Under the pieces are notes generated by a model. The model was given only the letters and a program-made list of their open reading frames with translations, ran no database searches and was not told where the DNA came from. A stretch of 64,000 nt of DNA from contig NZ_CAJUPR010000001.1 in the NCBI RefSeq assembly GCF_910588665.1, forward strand, positions 1 to 64,000, in the 5' to 3' direction. A program made the translations under genes and the position numbers. Below, piece by piece: positions 28,653-37,636 of the stretch. Position 1 is the first letter of the stretch; every line of letters begins with the position of its first letter. Source of the DNA: an uncultured Brachyspira sp. GTDB taxonomy: Bacteria; Spirochaetota; Brachyspiria; Brachyspirales; Brachyspiraceae.

Positions 28653-30596
28653 GTGAAGCATATTAATTTTTTAGTTTTATTTTTAACTTTGAGCTATTGT
28701 GTATTTGCATTAAATACTAATGAAGCTGATTTATTTAATGCTGTTAATGAAAAAAATTTTGATAATGTGTCCAATATATTAAATAATTCTATTGATATAG
28801 ATATAAATGTATTGGATAGTGAAGGATATACACCTTTGCATAGAGCTGTTTATAATAGAGATTTAAATACCGTAAATACTCTTTTGAAAAATACAAATAT
28901 AAATATTGATTCTAAATTAGATATGAAAGTAAGTATAGACGGCTGGTATTTAGGAGGTGCTAGCTCTTTAATATTGGCTTCATATATAGGCGATTTGGAA
29001 ATAGCTGAAGTTTTGCTTAATAATAATGCGGATATAAAAGCTAAAGATAATGTTGACGGAAGTATGGCTGTACATATGGCTTCGGCTAACGGAAATAATG
29101 ACATTGTAAAACTTCTCCTTTTAAAGGATCCTTCAGTTATAAATGATGTGGATAATAGAGGAAATACCCCTTTGCATTGGGCTGCTATGAAAGATAAGCC
29201 TGATACTATAAAATTATTAATGGAAAACGGGGCAGATATAGAAGCTAAAGACGAAGACGGGTGGACTCCTCTTCATTATGCCGCTGCTTTTTCATCTATT
29301 CAAACTGTACAGACTCTTGTAGATTTGAATGCCGATAAAGAGAGTATTACTAAAGACGGAAATATACCAGCATATTATGCAATACGAGATGATATTAAAA
29401 ATTATCTTACAGGCAATAATAATATATCAAGAGAAATTTCAGACATAGATAATAATACCAAAGAAGAAATTACAGATAAAGATGTTCAAAATGAAATAGA
29501 TACTGAATCGGTTTATGATAATTCTATACAGAAAAGAGGAGAATCATATAAGGAAAGCGGGGATTTAGATATAAAACAGCTTGAACTTTTAGTTGCCGTA
29601 AAAAATAATGATTTAATAGCATTAAATACTTTGATTAAAGAAGGAGTTAATCCTAACTTTGCAGATGAAAGCGGATATTATCCTCTTCATTTGGCTGTTA
29701 TTAATAATAATTTGGATTCTGTAGAGATTTTGCTTTCATATAAAGATATAAATAAAGAGGCAAAGCTTCCTTATGATGCAGTTTTGGATAATTGGTATTT
29801 AGGAGGAGCTACTCCTTTGATAACTGCTTCCTATATAGGTAATTCCGATATAATTCATACTCTTATTAATGCAGGCTGCAATATAAGAGCGAGAGACGAT
29901 ATAGACGGCGCTATGCCTATACATGTTGCTTCTGCAAACGGCAATGATGATGCTGTTATATTATTATTAGAGAAAGATAATACATTAGTTAATGAAACGG
30001 ATAATAACGGAAATGATACTCCTCTGCATTGGGCTGCTATGAAGAATAAGCCTTCTGCAGTTGATATTCTTTTAAAATATAATTCGGATGCTGAAATAAA
30101 AAACTCTGACGGAAATACTGCTTTGCATTATGCTTCAATGTATGCCGATTCTGGTATTGTAAGAAGTATAGCCTCTTATAATAAATCTATTGTTAATACG
30201 GCAAATAACGAAAATATGTATCCTATTCATTATGCTGCTTTGGAAGACAATGCCGATTCTTTAGCTGTTTTAGTTACAGAAGGAGGCGCCGATGTTAATA
30301 TAAAGGATTCAAATAATAATACTGCTTTGCATTATGCATCAGCTTACGGAAATATGAATAGTGTTGCTGTTTTGGTTGAAAAATGCAATGCTGATAAAAC
30401 TTTAAAAGATAAAGACGGATATACAGCTGCCGATTTAGCCTACAATAATGGTTATGAAAATATAGCTTCTTATCTGAGAGGCAATTCGCAGTATATTCCT
30501 AAAAATACCAATGAAAATATTGAAAATATATATGAACAAGAATTAATGCTTCCTGAATATAAAAGAAAGCCCGATTTGAATAAAAAATGGTGGTAA
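28653..30596 (+). CDS. Exported ankyrin-repeat protein with internal duplication
   Basis: The 647-residue protein has a signal peptide ending near VFA (residue 19) and about a dozen ankyrin repeats, seen from repeated TPLHWAAMK, TALHYAS and PLHLAV motifs. Two large halves repeat each other at a distance of 283 residues: WYLGGASSLILASYIG matches WYLGGATPLITASYIG, and NTPLHWAAMKDKP matches DTPLHWAAMKNKP. A low-complexity acidic spacer (about 255-310) joins them. The C-terminus is tyrosine- and lysine-rich. The GTG start at 28653 follows AGGAG by 8 bases; the nearby ATG at 28646 is in another frame. Probably periplasmic or surface protein-protein binding; target unknown. Confidence 0.85.
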   Translation: MKHINFLVLFLTLSYCVFALNTNEADLFNAVNEKNFDNVSNILNNSIDIDINVLDSEGYTPLHRAVYNRDLNTVNTLLKNTNINIDSKLDMKVSIDGWYLGGASSLILASYIGDLEIAEVLLNNNADIKAKDNVDGSMAVHMASANGNNDIVKLLLLKDPSVINDVDNRGNTPLHWAAMKDKPDTIKLLMENGADIEAKDEDGWTPLHYAAAFSSIQTVQTLVDLNADKESITKDGNIPAYYAIRDDIKNYLTGNNNISREISDIDNNTKEEITDKDVQNEIDTESVYDNSIQKRGESYKESGDLDIKQLELLVAVKNNDLIALNTLIKEGVNPNFADESGYYPLHLAVINNNLDSVEILLSYKDINKEAKLPYDAVLDNWYLGGATPLITASYIGNSDIIHTLINAGCNIRARDDIDGAMPIHVASANGNDDAVILLLEKDNTLVNETDNNGNDTPLHWAAMKNKPSAVDILLKYNSDAEIKNSDGNTALHYASMYADSGIVRSIASYNKSIVNTANNENMYPIHYAALEDNADSLAVLVTEGGADVNIKDSNNNTALHYASAYGNMNSVAVLVEKCNADKTLKDKDGYTAADLAYNNGYENIASYLRGNSQYIPKNTNENIENIYEQELMLPEYKRKPDLNKKWW

Positions 30597-30618
30597 TTAA
30601 ATTAATATAGCAATTATA

Positions 30619-30660
30619 AATAGGCTTGATATTTTTAATAGATTTCAAGTCTATTTTTAT
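30619..30660 (+). terminator. Rho-independent terminator after the ankyrin gene
   Basis: AATAGGCTTGA (30619-30629) pairs with TCAAGTCTATT (30645-30655), 11 bp with one G-U pair, and is followed by a T-rich TTTAT tail. It ends the ankyrin transcript before hslV. Confidence 0.7.
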
Positions 30661-30754
30661 TATTAAATATAAAAAATATAGTATTAAAATTTGCAATAGA
30701 AATAAATATATAATACAATAGATGCAATATATTAATTTAAGAGGAATGAAAAAT

Positions 30755-31285
30755 ATGTTTAAAGGCACTACTATATGTGCAGTATGCAGGAACGGAATTA
30801 CGGCAATAGCGGGAGACGGACAGGTTACATTAGGCGAAACGGTTATGAAGCCTAATGCAGTAAAATTAAGAAAATTATACGGCGGAAAAGTTATATCTGG
30901 TTTTGCAGGATCCACTGCAGATGCTTTTACATTATTTGAAAAATTTGAGAAAAGACTTCATGAATTTTCAGGTGATTTAACAAGAGCCGCCGTTGAACTT
31001 GCCCGTGAATGGAGAACGGATAAAATGCTTAGAAATTTACAGGCTTTGATTATAGTTGCCAGCAAAGATAAAATGCTTTTACTTTCAGGTAATGGCGATG
31101 TTATAGAAAGCGAGAATAATATTCTGGCTATAGGAAGCGGAGGTCAGTATGCTAAAGCCGCCGCTATAGCTTTGAGTGAAAATACAGACCTTTCAGCACA
31201 AGAGATAGCAAGAAAATCTCTTGAAATAGCTTCTAAAATATGTATATACACTAACAGTAATATTTCTTTGGAGGTAATAGAGTAA
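30755..31285 (+). CDS. hslV: ATP-dependent protease peptidase subunit HslV
   Basis: Threonine protease that forms a double hexamer capped by HslU. The catalytic threonine is in [11 protein letters not shown], and the hallmarks GDGQVTLG and [17 protein letters not shown] follow. The frame is open from 30722, but the ATG at 30755 is preferred: it lies 9 bases after GAGGA and leaves a short MFKG propeptide before the Thr-Thr, giving 176 residues. A TATAAT at 30709-30714 may be its promoter -10, with a poor -35. hslU follows after two bases. Confidence 0.95.
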   Translation: MFKGTTICAVCRNGITAIAGDGQVTLGETVMKPNAVKLRKLYGGKVISGFAGSTADAFTLFEKFEKRLHEFSGDLTRAAVELAREWRTDKMLRNLQALIIVASKDKMLLLSGNGDVIESENNILAIGSGGQYAKAAAIALSENTDLSAQEIARKSLEIASKICIYTNSNISLEVIE

Positions 31286-31287
31286 AT

Positions 31288-32649
31288 ATGTTATTTGACG
31301 CAAAATTAGAAAGCGAACTTACACCTAGAAAAATAGTAGAAGCGCTTGATCAATATATAATAGGACAAACGGAAGCTAAACGCTCGGTTGCAATAGCTTT
31401 AAGAAATAGATATAGAAGAAGACATTTGCCAGAAGAATTAAAAGATGAAGTGGCTCCTAAAAATATTATACTTATAGGTCCTACAGGAGTTGGAAAGACC
31501 GAAATAGCCAGACGGCTTGCCAAATTAGTTAATGCTCCTTTCATTAAAGTTGAGGCTACTAAATATACGGAAGTCGGTTATGTGGGACGAGATGTTGAGA
31601 GTATGGTAAGAGATTTGGTAAATGTTGCCGTATTTGATTTAAAAACTTTTATGATGAAAGAAGTTGAAAAAGAGGCTACCGAAATAGCATTAGATAAATT
31701 AGCTAAGCTTCTTCTTCCTTCTATAAAAAAAGAAGATGATGAAAATATATCCGAAGAAGATATGGAAAAGAAAAAGTCAGCTAAAGAACAGATAAAAAAG
31801 CGTATAGCAAACGGCGATTTTGACGATAATTATGTTGAATTAAAAATATCTGGCGGCAATAATAGAATGTTTGGTATAATTCCGGGTATGGGCTTTGAAG
31901 AAAGCGATATGATTCAGTCTATGGTAGGAAGTATTATGCCTCAAAGTAAAAAAAATAAGCGTCTTAGAGTTAAGGAAGCAAAAAAGTATCTTATTAATGA
32001 GACTTCAGAATCTCTTATAGATATGGATAAAATTACTTCAGATGCTTTAAGTATTACTGAAAATATGGGTATAATATTTTTAGATGAAATAGATAAAATA
32101 GCCAGCGGAAGCAAAACAGACAGCTCTGATGTTGCACGTCATGGGGTTCAAAGGGATTTGCTTCCTATAGTAGAAGGTACTACAGTTAATACAAGATATG
32201 GTCCTGTAAAAACAGATCATATATTATTTATTGCTGCCGGAGCTTTTCATATAAATAAACCTTCGGATTTGATTCCTGAACTTCAGGGAAGATTTCCTAT
32301 AAGAGTGGAATTAAAAGCCTTATCTAAGGAAGATTTTAAAGATATACTTATTAATCCTAAAAATGCCATAACTAAGCAATATCAGGAGCTTTTGAAGACG
32401 GAGGGAGTTGCCATAGAGTTTGATGATGCCGCTTTAGAGTCAATAGCGGATATGGCTTATGATATTAATTCTAATGTAGAGAATATAGGTGCCAGAAGAC
32501 TTTATACTATTATGGAAAAAGTTTTTGAAGAAATTTCTTTCAGTGCAGATGAACATAAAGGTGAATTTATAAAAATAAATGCCGATAATATTAAAGATGC
32601 TATGAAAGATATAGAAGATAATAGAGATATAAGTAGATATATATTATAA
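31288..32649 (+). CDS. hslU: ATP-dependent protease ATPase subunit HslU
   Basis: AAA+ unfoldase partner of HslV. The 453 residues include the start LTPRKIVEALDQYIIGQ, Walker A GPTGVGKT (about 59-66), the pore motif GYVGRDVE, an intermediate domain (about 110-240), Walker B IIFLDEIDKIA and the C-terminal sensor region ENIGARRLYTIMEKV. The C-terminal ISRYIL matches the tail that inserts into HslV. A GGAGG ribosome site lies at the end of hslV. Confidence 0.97.
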   Translation: MLFDAKLESELTPRKIVEALDQYIIGQTEAKRSVAIALRNRYRRRHLPEELKDEVAPKNIILIGPTGVGKTEIARRLAKLVNAPFIKVEATKYTEVGYVGRDVESMVRDLVNVAVFDLKTFMMKEVEKEATEIALDKLAKLLLPSIKKEDDENISEEDMEKKKSAKEQIKKRIANGDFDDNYVELKISGGNNRMFGIIPGMGFEESDMIQSMVGSIMPQSKKNKRLRVKEAKKYLINETSESLIDMDKITSDALSITENMGIIFLDEIDKIASGSKTDSSDVARHGVQRDLLPIVEGTTVNTRYGPVKTDHILFIAAGAFHINKPSDLIPELQGRFPIRVELKALSKEDFKDILINPKNAITKQYQELLKTEGVAIEFDDAALESIADMAYDINSNVENIGARRLYTIMEKVFEEISFSADEHKGEFIKINADNIKDAMKDIEDNRDISRYIL

Positions 32650-32728
32650 TACTGTTTTTTTATACAAAATAGATTTTTTATTATTTTTTTATAAAATAGT
32701 AAGATATAATAAAATAAAAAAGGAGTGA

Positions 32729-33184
32729 ATGATGGATAATAACGAACAAGAAGAGGCTGCCGTATTTATAAAATGGGTGCCTTTATATGAAACCAGACAT
32801 AAACTTATAGACAGCCAGCATAAAGAATTAGTTAATATTGTTAATGAACTTTATTTGGCGACAACCAATAACGGAGACAATACTAATGAAGCATTTATCA
32901 AAGCTATTAAAAAATGCATAGACTATACTCAGTATCACTTTAAAACAGAAGAAAAAATAATGGATTTGATTAATTATTCAGATGCTAAGAATCATAAAGC
33001 TATGCATAAAAGTTTTTATTTGGAAATAGTGGATCAAATTAGAAAATATGAAGAAGGTCAGCCTTTTGTAGCTAATAAGTTTATTAAGTTTTTAAAAGAT
33101 TGGCTTTTAGAGCATATAGGCTTCCAAGATAAAAAATTTGTAAATGAGATAAAAGAAGCTTTGAAGAAAAAAGAAGGTAATTGA
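32729..33184 (+). CDS. Bacteriohemerythrin
   Basis: A single-domain, 151-residue hemerythrin predicted to bind oxygen at a di-iron site. The ligand set is complete: HKLIDSQHKEL, YHFKTEEKIM, NHKAMHKSF and LLEHIGFQDKKF supply five histidines plus Glu and Asp. It is cytoplasmic, with no signal peptide. It may buffer or sense oxygen in an anaerobic, aerotolerant spirochete; that role is inference. AAGGAG precedes two adjacent in-frame ATGs (32729 and 32732), and a TATAAT sits at 32705-32710. Confidence 0.9.
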   Translation: MMDNNEQEEAAVFIKWVPLYETRHKLIDSQHKELVNIVNELYLATTNNGDNTNEAFIKAIKKCIDYTQYHFKTEEKIMDLINYSDAKNHKAMHKSFYLEIVDQIRKYEEGQPFVANKFIKFLKDWLLEHIGFQDKKFVNEIKEALKKKEGN

Positions 33185-33292
33185 TAAAGTACTGCTTATG
33201 AATATAGTTTTGTAAATATCAGATATTTATATTTTGTTATTGCCCCTTTTGAGTAATATTGCAGTGAATAAAAAGTGGAAGGGATTTATTAA

Positions 33293-35461
33293 GTGTCGAA
33301 AAGTAATTCATATATAGTTGGCGTAATTATATTAAGTATCATAAGTGCCGTTCTTTTATCTTTGGCTTTTCCTCCTTTAAATTTATTTCCAATATCTTTT
33401 ATTGCTTTATTGCCGCTTAATATAATAATATATAAAGCAGATAAACTTAGATATTATGCGGCGGCATCGTCTGTATTTGTACTTTTATTTTTCGGCTATC
33501 TTTTAATGTGGATAACTTCTTTTATGCTTAAGGAAACAGGGGCTGTCATTTCTTTTTTAACATTATTTACCATATTGTTTTTAATGATATTTTTGTTTTA
33601 TTTTCCTGCAATGCTCTTAAGCGGTTTCCTTTCTAAAAAAATTCCTAGTTTCAGATTTATAATTGTACCGATTGTATTTACATTTATGGAATATATGCGT
33701 AATATAGGATATCTTGCTTTTCCTTGGGGAATTATCGGATATTCTCAATGGAATTTTTCTTTATTTATACAGTCTGCTGATATATTCGGTGTATTAGGAA
33801 TTAGTTTTTTTATTTATTTTAGTAATTCCGTTATTGCTCATTATCTGCTTTTATATGCCGAGAAAGACAAAAAATATAAAATATCATATATTCCTGCATT
33901 AGTTTTTATATCATCATTTTTATTGATTATTATATACGGAGCTATTAAAATAAATATTGAGGAATCAAGAAGAGTTTTTCAGCCTAAAACATCTATAGCT
34001 CTTATACAGCAGGCTTTTGATCCTAATATTCCATGGAACAGTATATATACGGGTGAGCCTTTAATAAAATCACATAAGGGTATACAAGGTGTTGCGGAAA
34101 AATTTCTTCTAAGATCCGATAAATTTAAAAATGAAGAGAAACCTGACGGATCTACTCAAAACGGCACCATTTGTATGCAGAGAATAGCCAAGCTTGTAGA
34201 AGATGCATCTTTATATGAACCTTCTTTAATAATATATCCTGAATCTGCTATTGCTGACGGATATGGTTTTTATATTAATGAATACAAAAAATTTTTTGAT
34301 TATAATACATATCCGAGTTCTGCATATTCTGGAATACATAATATATATATTATTTATGATATGATTAAATATACTCAAACCTATCATTTACTTGGAACTA
34401 CAATTATAAAAGAAAATACAAATAGAGACGCCTATAATAAATTTACATATTATAATGGTATAGAGTTCGTTAATAATATGGGTAATGTGATAGATGAATA
34501 TTCTAAAATAAAGCTTGTACCCGGGGGAGAATCATATCCTTTTCAGGATAATGAATTTTTGCTTAATACATTTCCTTTTAAAAATATAATTAATTTTATG
34601 TATAATCAGTTTGATAAAGCAGGGGCTAATAGATGGAGCAGAGGAAAAAAAATTACGGTATTCAATCATCCGAATGGTTATAATTTTTCCAGTGTAATAT
34701 GCTTTGAAAGTGCATTCGGAGATTTTGTAAGAAAATTTGCCTATGATGGAGCTCAGACTTTGGCAGTTATTACCGAAGATTCTTGGTCTTACAGCGACGA
34801 ATCATTAGTTCAGCATTTTAATATGTCAATATTCAGAGCTGTAGAAAATAGAAGAGATATTGTGCATAATGGAAATTCAGGAGTAACAGGGCATATATCA
34901 AGTACAGGTAAAATTATTTCAGCTCTTCCTTTTTGGAAGCCAAGTTATATGATTGCTAATGTTGCCCTTAATGACAGAATTACAATATATACAAGATTTG
35001 GAGAGTGGTTTGTATACCTTTGCATTATAGGGATTTTACTCTTTATATTTATTTCTGCCGCAAAAAGCTTAATTGAATTAAAGGAAAACATAAAAAAACA
35101 TTTCTTTGCCGCCGCAAAAAATGATGCCGTACTGCCTTCGTATAAAAGAGTTGATGAATATATTAATGATGATAATAATTATAATTTGCCTAGCTTGGAT
35201 GATATAGAATATTCTGTTAATAAAAAAAGGAAAGATAATAATGAAATTAAAGATAATGTATTAAAAAATACTGATAGATTTTCGGATTATACTAAAGATA
35301 GGCAGGAGATAAAAAACGGCTCTGAAAATTATAATATATTTGATGATAATCGTTTTGCATCGGACATATCTTCTGTTTTAACTAAGATAATAGAAGAAAA
35401 TGAGGAAAGTATCGGCAGTAAAGATATTAAGAAAAATAAAAGTAATTTGAAAAAAAGATAA
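33293..35461 (+). CDS. lnt: Apolipoprotein N-acyltransferase with long C-terminal tail
   Basis: Adds the third acyl chain to lipoproteins at the inner membrane. Several membrane helices occupy about residues 8-225. A nitrilase-like periplasmic domain follows, with the catalytic Glu in YPESA, Lys in KLVPGGE and Cys in VICFESAFGD. A final membrane helix lies near 560-580. A charged, apparently disordered tail of roughly 120 residues makes the protein 722 long, against about 510 in E. coli. The GTG start at 33293 has a GAAGGGA site. cheB follows after nine bases. Confidence 0.93.
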   Translation: MSKSNSYIVGVIILSIISAVLLSLAFPPLNLFPISFIALLPLNIIIYKADKLRYYAAASSVFVLLFFGYLLMWITSFMLKETGAVISFLTLFTILFLMIFLFYFPAMLLSGFLSKKIPSFRFIIVPIVFTFMEYMRNIGYLAFPWGIIGYSQWNFSLFIQSADIFGVLGISFFIYFSNSVIAHYLLLYAEKDKKYKISYIPALVFISSFLLIIIYGAIKINIEESRRVFQPKTSIALIQQAFDPNIPWNSIYTGEPLIKSHKGIQGVAEKFLLRSDKFKNEEKPDGSTQNGTICMQRIAKLVEDASLYEPSLIIYPESAIADGYGFYINEYKKFFDYNTYPSSAYSGIHNIYIIYDMIKYTQTYHLLGTTIIKENTNRDAYNKFTYYNGIEFVNNMGNVIDEYSKIKLVPGGESYPFQDNEFLLNTFPFKNIINFMYNQFDKAGANRWSRGKKITVFNHPNGYNFSSVICFESAFGDFVRKFAYDGAQTLAVITEDSWSYSDESLVQHFNMSIFRAVENRRDIVHNGNSGVTGHISSTGKIISALPFWKPSYMIANVALNDRITIYTRFGEWFVYLCIIGILLFIFISAAKSLIELKENIKKHFFAAAKNDAVLPSYKRVDEYINDDNNYNLPSLDDIEYSVNKKRKDNNEIKDNVLKNTDRFSDYTKDRQEIKNGSENYNIFDDNRFASDISSVLTKIIEENEESIGSKDIKKNKSNLKKR

Positions 35462-35476
35462 TTAAAGGTTTTGTAT

Positions 35477-36652
35477 ATGTTGGGATCTATTAGAGTGCTT
35501 ATAGCTGAAGATTCTAAAATGGTCAGTGTACTATTAAATGATGTGCTTTCTAATCATTATAAAATAGAAGTTGTATGTGCAGTAAATAACGGCATAGACG
35601 CTTATAAATCTATAGTATCATTAAAACCTGATTTTGTAGTAATGAATATAGATTTGCCTTTAATGGGAGGCATAGAGCTTCTAAGACTTCTGAAAAAAGA
35701 AAAAATAAAATCTAACATTTTAATTATGAGTTCTTTAGCTAAGGATAAAGATTTATCTTCAAGAGCTTTATATTTAGGGGCCTCTTATATGATATATAAG
35801 CCTAGAAACATGTCTGCGGATTTTATTAAAGAAAATATAGTTCCTAAGATAATTGAATGTGCAAAAAATAATGAAAGCGGCAAAATATCGGATTTAGATT
35901 ATAATATAGGTATTTCAAATGTCAGCAATAATTCTAAAGATACATTAATAGAAGAAGATAAAAAAAATTATATGGATAAATTTGACGACAATATAAAAAT
36001 TATTCCTTATGATCAAAAAGAAGTGGCATTGGCTTTAAGCAAATCTTTAAGAGCCGATTTTAAAGTTCCTGTTATAGTTGCTATAGGTATATCTACAGGA
36101 GGCCCCAGAGCTCTTAGAATAATGCTTCCTAGTATTCCTAAAGATTTTCCTCTTCCTATACTTATATCTCAGCATATACCCAAAGAATTTTCATCTTCTC
36201 TTATTTCCAGTCTGCAGGATATATGCAAAATTAAAATAAAAGAAGCTCTTGTAGATGAAGAAATACTTCCATCTATTGTATATATATCGCCAGGAGATAA
36301 AAATATGGGCGTATATATGGATAGTGCGGGAAGGCTTAGAATAAAATTCTATCCTGATATTAATAAGGAGTTTATATATACGCCTTGCATAGATTATTTA
36401 TTTAATACAATTTTTAATGTGCTGAAAGATAAGGCTATTCTAATTATAATGACAGGTATGGGAAATGACGGCACTGACAGTATGATTAAACTTCATAATG
36501 CTAATAATTTAACTATAGCTCAGAATAAAGCAACTTCCACAGTTTTCGGCATGCCTAGAAATGTTATAGAAAATAAGGCTGCATATTTAGTATTATCGCT
36601 TTATGATATTGCAGAATTTTTAGTACAATACCTGAGGGGTAAATTGCAGTGA
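35477..36652 (+). CDS. cheB: Chemotaxis response regulator / methylesterase CheB, receiver Asp replaced
   Basis: Removes methyl groups from chemoreceptors. The C-terminal esterase domain (about 195-391) has the intact triad Ser206 (GISTGGP), His233 (SQHIP) and Asp331 (GMGNDG). The N-terminal receiver domain (1-120) keeps Glu11/Asp12, Ser85 and Lys108. However, the phosphoacceptor position reads VVMNIDLP: Asn57 (codon 35645-35647) in place of Asp. The frame opens at a TTG (35471), but the ATG at 35477, 8 bases after AAAGG, is better. No other che gene is nearby. Confidence 0.92.
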   Translation: MLGSIRVLIAEDSKMVSVLLNDVLSNHYKIEVVCAVNNGIDAYKSIVSLKPDFVVMNIDLPLMGGIELLRLLKKEKIKSNILIMSSLAKDKDLSSRALYLGASYMIYKPRNMSADFIKENIVPKIIECAKNNESGKISDLDYNIGISNVSNNSKDTLIEEDKKNYMDKFDDNIKIIPYDQKEVALALSKSLRADFKVPVIVAIGISTGGPRALRIMLPSIPKDFPLPILISQHIPKEFSSSLISSLQDICKIKIKEALVDEEILPSIVYISPGDKNMGVYMDSAGRLRIKFYPDINKEFIYTPCIDYLFNTIFNVLKDKAILIIMTGMGNDGTDSMIKLHNANNLTIAQNKATSTVFGMPRNVIENKAAYLVLSLYDIAEFLVQYLRGKLQ

Positions 36653-37128
36653 AAAATATTTTTATTATAATATTATTTATTTTTGCATCTTCATGTAAAA
36701 AGGAATATAGTACCGAATACAGTCTTTATGAATATGAAAGCTATATATCTTCTTTAATATCAAATAAGGATACTTTGGAGTTTACTTCAAATTTTATTCA
36801 AAATTTAGACGGCAATATAATAAACACTTTAAATGAGATGAGTTTAATATATGAGCTTACGCCTATTAATATTATAGAGTCAGTAAAAAATAGGGGAGCT
36901 TTATATCAGAGAATATTTTCAGATAATGACGATTCGCTTTGCAATTATCTGCCTAAAGACGGCGGATATTATGATGTTAATATTACTTATAAAAAATATA
37001 AAGATGTTATAATTGCTCAAATTGAATATCCTTCTTTTAATAAAATTTCTGAAAATTCCATAGAGCTTGTTGCCTTGTATTCAAATAATAAATGGAATTT
37101 GATTACCATTAATTTTTTAAATATTTAA
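36649..37128 (+). CDS. Small predicted lipoprotein
   Basis: The 159-residue protein has an N-terminal signal peptide and lipobox FASSC (Cys16), so it is likely processed and acylated. The mature part is mixed helical then beta-rich, ending NNKWNLITINFLNI. I do not recognise the family. The GTG start overlaps the cheB stop by four bases and has a GAGGGG site, so it is co-translated with cheB. The next gene is a similar lipoprotein. Confidence 0.7.
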   Translation: MKNIFIIILFIFASSCKKEYSTEYSLYEYESYISSLISNKDTLEFTSNFIQNLDGNIINTLNEMSLIYELTPINIIESVKNRGALYQRIFSDNDDSLCNYLPKDGGYYDVNITYKKYKDVIIAQIEYPSFNKISENSIELVALYSNNKWNLITINFLNI

Positions 37129-37150
37129 TTTTGAAAATAGGATTTTTTTA

Positions 37151-37564
37151 ATGAAAAAATTTTTTATTATATTTATTTTTGTATTATCGGTTTTTGTATC
37201 TTGTTTGGAAGATTTAGACAGTATTAGGAAAAAAAAATTATTTGAATTCTATGATAATATTAAGTCTGAAATATTAAATGATAATATAAATTGGATAGAG
37301 AAAAACTCTGATATTGAAAATATTGAGGATATGAAAGATATATTAATAAATAATAATGATTCTTTAAAAAAATTCATATTATCTTCAAATGGAGAATATT
37401 CTGTAACTGTAAATTATACAATAGGAGACAGCAGCAATTCCTACAGCGGATATTATATTATTAGAAATACGGAGTTTTATCCTGTATACTACTATATAAG
37501 GCTTGTTTATAAGTCTAATAGATGGGTAATAGAATCTGTAAATAAACTTCCTTTAGAAAAATAA
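37151..37564 (+). CDS. Small predicted lipoprotein, similar to its neighbour
   Basis: The 137-residue protein has a signal peptide and lipobox FVSC (Cys18). Like the preceding protein it has an N-terminal helical part and a beta-rich C-terminal part ending SNRWVIESVNKLPL. The shared layout suggests a tandem duplicated family, but identity is low by eye. It lies 22 bases after its neighbour, with a weak ribosome site (ATAGGAT). Confidence 0.7.
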   Translation: MKKFFIIFIFVLSVFVSCLEDLDSIRKKKLFEFYDNIKSEILNDNINWIEKNSDIENIEDMKDILINNNDSLKKFILSSNGEYSVTVNYTIGDSSNSYSGYYIIRNTEFYPVYYYIRLVYKSNRWVIESVNKLPLEK

Positions 37565-37636
37565 AATAGCTTTATAAATATATTCAAGAAATAATAAATA
37601 TACTTCAGCAAATATAATTATTTTTAAGGAAAATAT

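Noticed and set aside
28653..30596. Repetitive DNA or CRISPR-like array
   Set aside because: The repeats are imperfect coding repeats of an ankyrin protein, without equal-length spacers.
30722..30754. Upstream ATGs for HslV at 30722 and 30746
   Set aside because: They leave no proper ribosome-site spacing and add residues before the short propeptide; 30755 fits GAGGA by 9 bases.
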